NCBI GenBank assembly: GCA_016711875.1
Contig: JADJSD010000012.1
Span: forward strand, 1 to 60,941
From: Betaproteobacteria bacterium
GTDB taxonomy: Bacteria; Pseudomonadota; Gammaproteobacteria; Burkholderiales; Usitatibacteraceae
Length of the DNA stretch: 60,941 nucleotides
Reading direction: 5' to 3'
Position 1 is the stretch's first letter. Each line of letters opens with the position of its first letter. The notes beneath the pieces are model-generated. The model was not told where the DNA came from, did not search any database, and saw only the letters and a program-made list of their open reading frames with translations. This document shows, one piece after another, positions 20,448 to 28,884 of the stretch. The position numbers and the translations under genes are program-made.

Positions 20448-21833
20448 CTACCTCTCCGGCGCCGTCCAGCCGCCGCCCAGGGCGCGGTAGAGATCGACGG
20501 CGGCCGACAGGTGCTGGCGACGCGCGTCGGCGAGCGCAAGCTCCGCGGAGAAGAGCGCGCGTTCGGCATCCAGCACGTCGAGGTAGTTCGAATAGCCGTT
20601 GTCGTAGCGCAGGTTGGCGAGCCGCACCTGCCGCCGCAGCGCCGACACCGTCTGCTCGCGCGCGCTGGCGCGATAGAGCGCCTGCTGCTTGGAAACGATG
20701 GCGATGCGCACGTCCGAAAAGGCCCGGATCACGACGGCACGGTAGTTCGCGGCGGCATTGCGTTCGTTCGCCGACGCCAGCTCCACCTGCGCGGCCGTGA
20801 GGCCGGAATTGAAGAGCGGCATCGTGAGCGAACCCGCGTAGGACCACGCCCGCGCCGGCCCCTTGAAGAGATCGCCGAACGCGAGGCTTTCGCCGCCGAA
20901 CGCGCCCGTGAGCCCGATCTTCGGGAACCACGCCGCCTGCGCCGCGGCCACGCGCGCCTGCGTGGCGCGAAGGCCTTCCTCGGCCTCGCGGATGTCGGGA
21001 CGGCGGCCCAGGAGGTCCGAAGGCAGCGCCTCGGGCACCGCGGGCGGCACGGGAATCGCGTCGATCGACTTGCCGCGCGGCGCGCCGGTGGCGAAGAGGT
21101 CCTTGGGGCTCGTGCCGACCAGCTCGGCCAGCGCGCCCTCGGAGCTGCTGATCGCCGTGAGGATGTCCGGGATCTGCGCGCGGGCGCTCGTGAGCTCCGA
21201 CTCGGCCTGGCGCAGGTCCAGCTCGGAGGTCATGCCGCCCACGAAGCGCTTCTCCCGCAGGCGGTAGGAGTTCTCGCGGGACGAAACCGTAAGGCGCGTG
21301 GTTTCCAGTTGCGCGTCGAGCGCGCGAATCTGGAAGTACGTCTGTGCCACGCGCGAGGCGAGCGTGAGCCGCACCGCCTCCCGGCCGCTCTCGGCCCCGA
21401 TGAGATCCGCCCGGGAAGCGGCCACCTCGTTCCTCACCCGGCCCCAGAGGTCGAGTTCCCAGAAGGCCGAGAGGTTCCCCTGGTAGATGCTGAAGGAACC
21501 CGGCGACTGCGGATTGGTCTCGGTGGAGAGCTGCTGCCTCGACGCGTTGAGGTTGGCGTTGACCGTGGGCAGCTGCTGCGAGCGCGAGATGCCCAGCCGG
21601 GCCTCGGCGGCATTCACGCGGGCCACCGCCTGCTCGAGCGTGGGGCTCACGGCGAAGGCGTCGTCGATGAGACGCTGCAGCACCGGGTCGTCGAAGGCCT
21701 TCCACCAATCCTTCGCGATGACGATCTCGCCGCCGGGACGGACCGCATCGGGCGTTGCGGTGGGCGGCAGGGTGTAGTTGGGCGCGCAGGCTGTGACGAG
21801 GACCAGGGCCGACAGCGGGAGCCACTTACGCAT
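20448..21833 (-). CDS. RND efflux outer-membrane lipoprotein (OprM/NodT family)
   Basis: A 461-residue TolC-like channel. Signal peptide and lipobox LVLVTAC put Cys16 as the lipidated residue. Two repeated helical-hairpin halves follow, with motifs such as LDLWGRVRNEVAASRADLIG and LRYDNGYSNYLDVLDAER. It would form the exit duct for the pump encoded immediately upstream, whose 3' end it overlaps by 8 bases. The gene is last in a three-gene efflux operon (adaptor, pump, channel) and intact. Confidence 0.93.
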   Translation of the reverse strand: MRKWLPLSALVLVTACAPNYTLPPTATPDAVRPGGEIVIAKDWWKAFDDPVLQRLIDDAFAVSPTLEQAVARVNAAEARLGISRSQQLPTVNANLNASRQQLSTETNPQSPGSFSIYQGNLSAFWELDLWGRVRNEVAASRADLIGAESGREAVRLTLASRVAQTYFQIRALDAQLETTRLTVSSRENSYRLREKRFVGGMTSELDLRQAESELTSARAQIPDILTAISSSEGALAELVGTSPKDLFATGAPRGKSIDAIPVPPAVPEALPSDLLGRRPDIREAEEGLRATQARVAAAQAAWFPKIGLTGAFGGESLAFGDLFKGPARAWSYAGSLTMPLFNSGLTAAQVELASANERNAAANYRAVVIRAFSDVRIAIVSKQQALYRASAREQTVSALRRQVRLANLRYDNGYSNYLDVLDAERALFSAELALADARRQHLSAAVDLYRALGGGWTAPER

Positions 21834-24800
21834 GGGGCACCTCCGCCGGGGCGGCCTTCTTCTTGTCGCCTTTGCCGATAATCAGCTTGAAGAAGAGCGG
21901 CACGAAAAAGATGGCGATGAACGTGGCCGCGAGCATCCCGCCGATCACCGGCCAGCCGAGCGCGTGGCGGCTGGCCGCGCCGGCGCCCGAGGAAAGCACG
22001 AGCGGCACGCAGCCCAGGATGAACGCGAGCGAGGTCATCACGATCGGGCGGAAGCGCTGCCTCGCCGACTCGATGGCCGCCTCCGCCGGCGACAGCCCCT
22101 CCTCCATCTTCATCACCGCGAACTCCACGATGAGGATGGCGTTCTTCGCCGCGAGGCCGATGAGCGTGACGAGGCCCACCTGGAAGTACACGTTGTTGGT
22201 GAGCCCCACGGCCCACACCGCGAATATGGCGCCGAAAAGCGCGAAGGGCACCGCGGTGATGACAGCAAAGGGCAGCGACCAGCGCTCGTACTGTGCCGCC
22301 AGGATGAGGAACACCATCAGGATGCCGAAACCGAAGGCCATCATCGCCGTTCCGCCGGCCGCCTTCTCCTGGTACGCGCTGCCCGTCCACGCGAGCGAGT
22401 AGTCCTGGGTGGTGTGCTCGGCCACCACTTCCTCCAGCGCGGCGATCACCTGCCCCGACGAATAGCCCGGGGCGGGGTTTGCGAGGAGCTTGGCCGCAGG
22501 GAACACGTTGAATCGCTCGACCAGTTCCGGCCCCGTGACGGGCGCCGCCTTCACGAGTACGTTGAGCGGGATCATGTCCCCGCCCTGCGAGCGCACGAAC
22601 ACGTTGCGGATGTCGTCCGGGTGCGCGCGGAAATCCGCCTCGCTCTGAATCTGCACCTTGTACGTGCGGCCGAACTTGTTGAAGTCGTTCACGTAGAGCG
22701 AGCCGAAGGTGGCCTGCAGCGCGTCGAACACGCTGTTGATCGGCACGCCGATGGCCTTGGCCTTGGCGCGGTCCACCTCGAGGTAGATCTGCGGCACGGT
22801 CGGCTTGAAGGTGGACTGGATCGAGGCGAACTCCGGCCTCGACTTCGACGCCTCGATCACCGCGGCCACCTGCAGGCCGATGGCCTGCGAGCCCGCGCCG
22901 CTGCGGTTCTGCAGGTACGCCTCGACGCCGCCCGTGGTCGACAATCCCGTGATGGGCGGCGGGTTGAAGGCGGCGATGACGCCCTCCTTCACGGCCCCGT
23001 TGGCGGCGAGCGCCCGCTTGGCGATCGCGAACGAATCCTGCCCCGGTCCCTTGCGCTCGCCCCAGTCCTTGAGCGTGAGGAAGATGGAGCCGGCGTTGGG
23101 GCGGATGGACCCCGACAGCAGGTCGAAGCCCGGCAGCGCCACCTGGTAGGCCGTCTCAGGGAACTGCTGGAAGACGGCTTCCGTGGCGAGCATCGTCGCG
23201 TTGCCGCGGCTGAACGAGGCGGCATCGGGCATGAACGAGGCGGCCATGATGAAGCCCTGGTCCTCGTCCGGCACCAGGGCGGTGGGCACCACCTTGAAGA
23301 GCCAGCCCATCGCGATCATGAGGCCCGCGAAGAGCGCGAAGGCCACGATGGCCCGCTTGATCAGGAAGGTGACGCCGGCCGTGAACCCGCCCGTCAGCTT
23401 GTCGAAGCCCCGGTTGAAGGCGCGGAAGAAGGCGTTGGGCTCGTGGTGACCGGGCTTCAGAATGAGCGCGCACAGGGCCGGCGTGAGCGTGAGGGCCACG
23501 ACACCGGAGATCGACACCGAGATGGCGATCGTCACGGCGAACTGCTTGTACATCTGGCCGGTGAAGCCGCCCATGAAGGCCACCGGCACGAACACCGCGC
23601 ACAGCACGAGCACGATGGCCACGAGCGCGCCGGAGACCTCGTTCATCGCCTGGATCGAGGCCTCCTTCGGCCCGATCTTCTTCTCGCTCATGATGCGCTC
23701 GACGTTCTCCAGCACCACGATGGCGTCGTCCACGACGATGCCGATGGCGAGCACCATGCCGAAGAGCGTGAGCAGGTTGATCGAGAAGCCCAGCAGGTAC
23801 ATGCCGGCGAAGGTGCCGATGAGCGACACCGGCACCGCGAGCGACGGGATGAGGGTCGCGCGGAAGTTCTGCAGGAACAGGTACACCACCAGGAACACGA
23901 GGATCACCGCCTCGACGAGGGTGTGCACCACTTCCTCGATCGAGATGCGCACGAACTTGGTCGTGTCGTAGGGCACGGAATACGTCATGCCCTCGGGAAA
24001 GTTCGACTTCACGCGATCGAACGTGGCGTACACCGCGTCGGCCACGGCGATGGCGTTGGCGCCCGGCTGCTGGTAGACGGCGATGAGGGTCGCCGGCTGC
24101 CCGTTCACGCGCGGCTCGATGGAATAGTCGCGCGCGGCGATCTCGACGCGCGCCACGTCCTTCACGCGAATGCGCGAGCCGTCCGGGTTCGACTTGATGA
24201 TGATCTCGGCGAACTCCTCCGGCTCCTCGAGACGGCCCTTGGTCGTCACCGTGTAGGTGAAATCGACCGGGTTCTTCAGGGGCTCGGCGCCGATCTGGCC
24301 CGCGGCGAACTGCGCGTTCTGCTCGCGGATGGCCGAGACGACGTCGCCCGGCGTGAGGCCGAGCTGCGCGACGCGGTCGGGCCTGAGCCACACGCGCATC
24401 GCGTAGTCCTTGGCGCCCATGATGGCCGCCTCGCCCACGCCCGGAATGCGCTTCAGCTCGTCGAGCACGTTCAGGTCCACGTAGTTGGACATGAACACCG
24501 GGTCGTGCGCGGGATTGGTGGAGGTGACCGCGGCGAAGACCAGGATGGAGGTGGACTTCTTCTTGACCGTGACGCCCTGGCGCTTCACTTCCTCCGGCAG
24601 GATCGGCAAGGCCGCCTGCACGCGGTTGTTCACGTTGATCGTGGCCTGGTCCGGGTCCGTGCCGATGGCGAAGTACACGTTGAGCGCCATGGAGCCGTCG
24701 CTCGCGGCCTGCGACTGCATGTAGATCATGTTCTCGACGCCGTTCACCTGCTGCTCGATGGGCGCGGCGACGGTCTGCGAGATCACGTCCGGGGAGGCGC

Positions 24801-24954
24801 CCGGGTAGCGCGCCGCCACCGAGACCACGGGCGGCAGCAGGTTCGGGTACTGCTCGATCGAGAGCACCCGGATCGAGGCGGCGCCCGCCAGCAGGATGAT
24901 GATCGAGATGACGCTCGCGAAGATCGGGCGTTCGATGAAGAACTTGGAGAACAT
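21826..24954 (-). CDS. RND (HAE1) multidrug efflux pump, inner-membrane subunit
   Basis: A 1042-residue proton-driven pump of the AcrB/MexB family. It starts MFSKFFIERPIFASVISIII and has twelve predicted membrane helices in two halves. The proton-relay residues are kept: the Asp pair in GIVVDDAIVV and the Lys in GLAAKNAILIVEFA. Two large periplasmic loops carry the porter and docking domains. ATG 24954 fits the family start; a longer frame to 27363 runs across the adaptor gene and is not real. Upstream by 11 bp lies the adaptor gene. Substrates are probably drugs, dyes or solvents but cannot be told. Confidence 0.96.
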   Translation of the reverse strand: MFSKFFIERPIFASVISIIILLAGAASIRVLSIEQYPNLLPPVVSVAARYPGASPDVISQTVAAPIEQQVNGVENMIYMQSQAASDGSMALNVYFAIGTDPDQATINVNNRVQAALPILPEEVKRQGVTVKKKSTSILVFAAVTSTNPAHDPVFMSNYVDLNVLDELKRIPGVGEAAIMGAKDYAMRVWLRPDRVAQLGLTPGDVVSAIREQNAQFAAGQIGAEPLKNPVDFTYTVTTKGRLEEPEEFAEIIIKSNPDGSRIRVKDVARVEIAARDYSIEPRVNGQPATLIAVYQQPGANAIAVADAVYATFDRVKSNFPEGMTYSVPYDTTKFVRISIEEVVHTLVEAVILVFLVVYLFLQNFRATLIPSLAVPVSLIGTFAGMYLLGFSINLLTLFGMVLAIGIVVDDAIVVLENVERIMSEKKIGPKEASIQAMNEVSGALVAIVLVLCAVFVPVAFMGGFTGQMYKQFAVTIAISVSISGVVALTLTPALCALILKPGHHEPNAFFRAFNRGFDKLTGGFTAGVTFLIKRAIVAFALFAGLMIAMGWLFKVVPTALVPDEDQGFIMAASFMPDAASFSRGNATMLATEAVFQQFPETAYQVALPGFDLLSGSIRPNAGSIFLTLKDWGERKGPGQDSFAIAKRALAANGAVKEGVIAAFNPPPITGLSTTGGVEAYLQNRSGAGSQAIGLQVAAVIEASKSRPEFASIQSTFKPTVPQIYLEVDRAKAKAIGVPINSVFDALQATFGSLYVNDFNKFGRTYKVQIQSEADFRAHPDDIRNVFVRSQGGDMIPLNVLVKAAPVTGPELVERFNVFPAAKLLANPAPGYSSGQVIAALEEVVAEHTTQDYSLAWTGSAYQEKAAGGTAMMAFGFGILMVFLILAAQYERWSLPFAVITAVPFALFGAIFAVWAVGLTNNVYFQVGLVTLIGLAAKNAILIVEFAVMKMEEGLSPAEAAIESARQRFRPIVMTSLAFILGCVPLVLSSGAGAASRHALGWPVIGGMLAATFIAIFFVPLFFKLIIGKGDKKKAAPAEVPHA

Positions 24955-24965
24955 GGGGGCCCGCC

Positions 24966-26195
24966 CTACTTCTTCTTCGTGGCGTCGGCGGGCGCCGCGG
25001 CGGGCGCCTTGGCTGGAGCGCCGGCCGGCGGCGCGCCGGGTACGGGCGCGGCGGGCCCGGCCTTGGCCGGCACGGGCTTCACCTCGGTGCCCGGGCGCGA
25101 CTTGAAGAGGCCGTCCACCACCACGCGCTCGCCTCCCTTCAAGCCCGCGAGGATCGTGATGTCGCTGCCCACGCGCCGGCCGAGCTGCACCGGGCGCGGT
25201 TCCACGACGTTCTTGTCGTTCACGATGAGGACGAGGCGCGTGGCCTGCTGCTGGGTGATGGCGCGCTCCGGCACGAGGATCGCGTTCTTCGCCGTTCCCA
25301 GCGTGATGGCAATGCGCACGAACTGGCCGGGCAGCAATTCGCCCTTCGGGTTCGGGAATTCGGCGCGAGCGCGGATCGTGCCGGTCTTGGGGTCGACGCG
25401 GCTGTCGGCGAAATCGACGTAGCCCACGCCGGCGAAATCGCGGCCGTCGGCGAGCTTGGCGCGCGCCTCGACCTTCTTCGAGGGCGTGATGACGACGCGG
25501 CCGGCCTTCACGGCGTCGTCGAGCTCGAGCTTCTCCGTCTCGGAATAGGAAAAGTTCACGTACAGCGGGTCGAGCTGCGCCACGGTGGTGAGCAGGCTCG
25601 CGTCGCCGGAGGTCGCCACGAGGCTGCCTTCGCTCCTCGCCTCCTTGCTCGCGATTCCGGCGATGGGCGAGGTCACCAGTGTGTAGCCGACGTTCAGGTC
25701 GGCCTCGCGCACCTTGGCGCGCGCGGAATCCACCGAGGCCTGGGCCAGGTCGAACGCCGACTTCGCGTCGTCGTAATCCTTGCGGCTGACGGCATTCTCC
25801 TTGAAGAGCGGCTCGATGCGCTCGCGGTCGGCGCGCGTCCTCTCGAGCGTGGCCTCCTGCTGGCGCAGCGCGCCCTTGGCCTGGTCCAGCGCGGCCTTGT
25901 AAGGCTCCGGGTCGATCTGGAAGAGCGCCTGGCCTTCCTTCACCGCCTGGCCTTCCTGGTAGAGGCGCTTCTGCAGGATGCCCGCCACGCGCGAGCGCAC
26001 TTCCGTCTCGCGGAAGCCGGCCGTCTGGCCCACTTGCTCGTACACGAGGGGCACATCGCGCGGCTGCACGGTGACGACGCCGACCTCGGCGGGGCCGGCC
26101 TTGGGCGGCGGCGCCTTCTCGGAGCAGGCGGCGAGGAGCACGGCCGCGGCGAGCGCCGCGGACAGGACGTAGTTGTGGCGGGAGGTGAATCGCAT
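24966..26195 (-). CDS. RND efflux periplasmic adaptor lipoprotein
   Basis: A 409-residue membrane-fusion protein (AcrA/MexA type). Lipobox LLAAC gives a lipidated Cys. The lipoyl/barrel-sandwich halves (RSRVAGILQKRLYQEGQAVKEGQALFQIDP and YTLVTSPIAGIASKEARSEG) surround a long coiled coil (about 100-165). The C-terminal tail is an unusually long Pro/Ala-rich segment ending in TKKK, probably disordered. First gene of the efflux operon. No regulator gene is adjacent, so control is not visible. Confidence 0.94.
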   Translation of the reverse strand: MRFTSRHNYVLSAALAAAVLLAACSEKAPPPKAGPAEVGVVTVQPRDVPLVYEQVGQTAGFRETEVRSRVAGILQKRLYQEGQAVKEGQALFQIDPEPYKAALDQAKGALRQQEATLERTRADRERIEPLFKENAVSRKDYDDAKSAFDLAQASVDSARAKVREADLNVGYTLVTSPIAGIASKEARSEGSLVATSGDASLLTTVAQLDPLYVNFSYSETEKLELDDAVKAGRVVITPSKKVEARAKLADGRDFAGVGYVDFADSRVDPKTGTIRARAEFPNPKGELLPGQFVRIAITLGTAKNAILVPERAITQQQATRLVLIVNDKNVVEPRPVQLGRRVGSDITILAGLKGGERVVVDGLFKSRPGTEVKPVPAKAGPAAPVPGAPPAGAPAKAPAAAPADATKKK

Positions 26196-26337
26196 GGAAG
26201 GCTCCGCTGAATCGGCGGGTGGACGGGGCGGCTCGGTCCGGGGTGGCTCTGGCGGCGACCGGCAAGTCCGATGGAAGGCGTGATTCTATAGAAGCGCCCT
26301 TGCCCGCACCACCCGACATGGGGGCCGATCCCCTCCG

Positions 26338-26343
26338 TATACT
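26338..26343 (+). promoter_or_regulatory. Candidate -10 element for the phospholipase A gene
   Basis: TATACT, one base off TATAAT, 36 bp before the start ATG and unusual in this GC-rich gap. The -35 match is poor. The 26196-26379 gap must also hold the divergent efflux-operon promoter. Confidence 0.35.
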
Positions 26344-26379
26344 GGCCGGGTCGATACCCACCGGAAGAAGCCCGACATC

Positions 26380-27411
26380 ATGACCATCGCCACCCTGCGC
26401 CTCGTGGCCGTCGCCTGCACTGCCGCTGCCGCGACCGCCACCGCCAACCCCGCCTGCACGGCCCTCGACGACGATGCCGCGCGCCTTCGCTGCTATGACG
26501 CGGCCGCCGGGCGAAAGCCCGCGGCGAAGCCCGCCGTCCCCGCCCCGGCCGCGAGTCCCGCGCCCCTCATCGCGAACGCCACGCCGTCGGCCTCGGATCT
26601 GGGCAGCCGCTGGGAGCTCGATGCCGGCGCCAAGGCGCCGCCCTTCACCTTCCGGCCGCACCGGCAGAACTACCTGCTGCCGCTCACGCACACCGATTCG
26701 GTGAACAAGGCACCCTACCAGGCGACGCTGGATGCGCTCGCCGGCGCCGGTCTCGTGCAGCCGGGCAGCGCCCCGGTCGAACCGACCGAAGCCGCGTTCC
26801 AGCTGAGTTTCAAGTCGAAGCTGCTGGAAGGGCTCGTCGCCGACCGCGCGGACCTGTGGGTGGGCTACACGCAGCGCAGCTTCTGGCAGGTGTACAACGG
26901 CGACGTCTCGGCGCCCTTCCGCGACACCAACTACGAGCCCGAGGCGATCCTCGCGCTGCGCACGGACGTTGACGTGCTCGGCCTCAAGTGGCGAACCCTC
27001 AACCTGGGCCTCGTGCACCAGTCGAACGGCCGTTCCGAGCCGCTCTCGCGCAGCTGGAACCGCGTCTACGCGGAGTTCGGCTTCGAGCGCGGTCCCTTCA
27101 CGCTCGCGATCCGTCCCTGGTACCGCTTCAAGGAAGACGCCAAGGACGACGACAACCCCGACATCACGAAGTACATGGGGCACGGCGACCTCGTGGCGAC
27201 GGTCAAGGCGGGCCGCCACCAGTTCGGCCTGCTCGCGCGGCAGAACTTCTCGTCGGGGTACGGAGCGGCGCAGCTCGACTGGAGCTTCCCGCTCTACGGT
27301 GCGCTTCGGGGCTATGCGCAGGTCTTCACGGGCTACGGCTACAACCTGCTCGACTACAACCACCGCCAGACGGTGGGGGGCATCGGCGTGCTGCTCACGG
27401 ACCGCTTCTGA
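26380..27411 (+). CDS. pldA: Outer-membrane phospholipase A (OMPLA)
   Basis: A 343-residue outer-membrane lipase that hydrolyses phospholipids misplaced in the outer leaflet. Signal peptide, then a short Pro/Ala-rich segment (about 40-70), then the 12-strand barrel. The catalytic triad is visible: His and Ser in GLVHQSNG and Asn in SWNRVYAEF. The calcium-binding/dimer region and terminal aromatic DRF end fit the family. GGAAGAAG precedes the start. It is convergent with ampD, with the two stop codons abutting. Confidence 0.94.
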   Translation: MTIATLRLVAVACTAAAATATANPACTALDDDAARLRCYDAAAGRKPAAKPAVPAPAASPAPLIANATPSASDLGSRWELDAGAKAPPFTFRPHRQNYLLPLTHTDSVNKAPYQATLDALAGAGLVQPGSAPVEPTEAAFQLSFKSKLLEGLVADRADLWVGYTQRSFWQVYNGDVSAPFRDTNYEPEAILALRTDVDVLGLKWRTLNLGLVHQSNGRSEPLSRSWNRVYAEFGFERGPFTLAIRPWYRFKEDAKDDDNPDITKYMGHGDLVATVKAGRHQFGLLARQNFSSGYGAAQLDWSFPLYGALRGYAQVFTGYGYNLLDYNHRQTVGGIGVLLTDRF

Positions 27412-27993
27412 TCAGGCGACCTCGAGCGAGGCGCGGTAGCGCATCCAGTCGAAATGCGGGCCCGGATCGGTCTTGCGATCCGGCGCGATGTCCGAGTGGC
27501 CGACCAGTTCGAGTTCGCCGTAGCGCTCGAAGAGGGCGTCCGTGAGGTCGCGAAGCGCCTCGTACTGCGCGTCCTCGTAAGGCCCGAAGTCCGTGCCCTC
27601 CAGCTCGATGCCGATGGAGAAGTCGTTCAGCTTCTCGCGGCCTTTCCACGTCGACACGCCGGCATGCCAGGCACGCAGCTCGCAGGGGACGAACTGCACC
27701 ACCTCGCCGCCGCGCCGCACGAAGAAGTGCGCCGAGACGCGCATCGCCGCGATGCCCGCGAAGAACGGATGCGCGGCGGGATTGAGGCGGCCGAGGAAGA
27801 ACTCCTCCACCTCGGGCCCGCCATACTCGCCCGGCGGCAGCGAAATGTTGTGGATCACGAGCGTGTCGATCGGCGCCTCGGACGGACGCTCGTCGTGGTG
27901 AGGCGAAGGCACGAAGCGCGCGCCGGCCACGACGCCCGCGATGTCCGCGAGGAAGCGCGGCACGATGGGGGATTCGCCCGGCAGCTCGATCAC
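27412..27993 (-). CDS. ampD: 1,6-anhydro-N-acetylmuramyl-L-alanine amidase
   Basis: A 193-residue cytoplasmic zinc amidase of peptidoglycan recycling that removes the stem peptide from anhydromuropeptides. Zinc and catalytic residues are recognisable: His in TLVIHNISLP, Glu in SIGIELEG, and His/Asp in VGHSDIAPDRKTDPG. GTG 27993 is chosen because it overlaps the upstream GNAT stop as GTGA, and the conserved start (VIELPGESPIVPRF) follows. A longer frame to 28272 would read through the GNAT gene. It lies directly after the pilSR-GNAT cluster, as often in betaproteobacteria. Confidence 0.93.
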   Translation of the reverse strand: MIELPGESPIVPRFLADIAGVVAGARFVPSPHHDERPSEAPIDTLVIHNISLPPGEYGGPEVEEFFLGRLNPAAHPFFAGIAAMRVSAHFFVRRGGEVVQFVPCELRAWHAGVSTWKGREKLNDFSIGIELEGTDFGPYEDAQYEALRDLTDALFERYGELELVGHSDIAPDRKTDPGPHFDWMRYRASLEVA

Positions 27994-28511
27994 GCGAGGT
28001 GCCGGTAGTAATACGTGGTGGGGCTCGAGGTGCCGTCGGCCTCGCGCACGAAGCCGGGGATGGAGCCCGCGGGCGAATAGCCGAGCGCGCGGTAGAACGA
28101 TTCCGAATCGTCGCCCGTGCGCGTATCGAGCACGAGGAGCGTTCGGTTCCTCGCCTTCGACTCGTCCTCGGCCACCTGCATGAGCGCGCGGCCCACCCCG
28201 GTTCTTCGCCGGGAAGAATGCACCATGAGCTTGCGCACCTCCGCGCGGTGGGCTCCGTTGTCCTTGCCGCACAGCTCCAGTTGCACGCTGCCGGCCACGC
28301 CGCCCGCGTCTTCCGCGACCAGGAGCAGCACGCTGCCGCCTTCGACTTCCGCGCGCACGTCGTGCCAGTAGGCGAGCGCGCGCGAAGGGCGAAGCGGCGC
28401 CCAGAACCCGAGCGAGGCACCGGTGTTCACCGCATCGGCGAGCAGGGCGGCGAGCCCGGGCAAGGCGTCCGTGGCCGCCTGCGCATCCAGGACCCGGACG
28501 GCGATCGTCAT
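27990..28511 (-). CDS. GNAT-family N-acetyltransferase
   Basis: A 173-residue acetyltransferase. The acetyl-CoA-binding signature is visible in KLMVHSSRRRTGVGRALMQ (R/Q-x-x-G-x-G/A), preceded by a beta-bulge strand VAGSVQLELCGKDN and followed by LLVLDTRTGDDSESFYRALGY. Such proteins acetylate small molecules or protein N-termini; the substrate is unknown. It overlaps the tautomerase gene upstream (ATGA) and ampD downstream (GTGA), so all three are translationally coupled. Confidence 0.88.
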   Translation of the reverse strand: MTIAVRVLDAQAATDALPGLAALLADAVNTGASLGFWAPLRPSRALAYWHDVRAEVEGGSVLLLVAEDAGGVAGSVQLELCGKDNGAHRAEVRKLMVHSSRRRTGVGRALMQVAEDESKARNRTLLVLDTRTGDDSESFYRALGYSPAGSIPGFVREADGTSSPTTYYYRHLA

Positions 28512-28873
28512 GTCGAGAGCTTTCCGCCGAAGGCGATGCGGCCGCGAAGCGCCGGTTCGAGGATCACGTGCACGGTGTCCGCCGGCCGCCCGGTGAGCCG
28601 GGCGACGCATTCGGTGATGCGAGAGAGGCGCTCGGCGAGCGCTTCGCCTTCGGGCGGCGTGCCCTCGCCCACCGTGACGAAAACGGGATGGAAGCGATCG
28701 CCGCCGGCGCCGTTCTCGGCGTAGCGCTGCGCGGGCAGTTCGCGAAGGCGCACCCAGAGGCGGCCCTGCCCGGCGCCGAATGCCTCGCCCAGCGCGTCGG
28801 CCAGGGCCGAGGCCAACCCGTCGGCAAGCCGTTCGCCCGGGCGCGTGACCACTTCGATGTCGAGAATCGGCAT
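28508..28873 (-). CDS. Tautomerase-superfamily protein with N-terminal proline
   Basis: A 121-residue protein starting MPILDIEVVTRPGE, so that Pro becomes the N-terminal catalytic residue after Met removal, as in 4-oxalocrotonate tautomerase and MIF. The length fits a two-unit (MIF/CHMI-like) member: one beta-alpha-beta unit in residues 1-55 and a second from FHPVFVTVGEG to DTVHVILEP. It may isomerise keto/enol acids. Located between pilR and the GNAT gene, overlapping the latter by 4 bases. Family assignment is moderate. Confidence 0.68.
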   Translation of the reverse strand: MPILDIEVVTRPGERLADGLASALADALGEAFGAGQGRLWVRLRELPAQRYAENGAGGDRFHPVFVTVGEGTPPEGEALAERLSRITECVARLTGRPADTVHVILEPALRGRIAFGGKLST

Positions 28874-28884
28874 CGCGCGCGCCT

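Noticed and set aside
21778..25422. Very long open frame (over 1200 codons) on the plus strand opposite the efflux pump
   Set aside because: Its product is a monotonous Arg/His/Glu/Asp/Val-rich translation typical of the antisense frame of GC-rich genes; the minus strand encodes a perfect RND pump.
24955..27363. Possible giant fusion of the RND pump with an upstream 800-residue extension
   Set aside because: The extension is the wrong frame of the adaptor and phospholipase genes; the pump start at 24954 fits the family.
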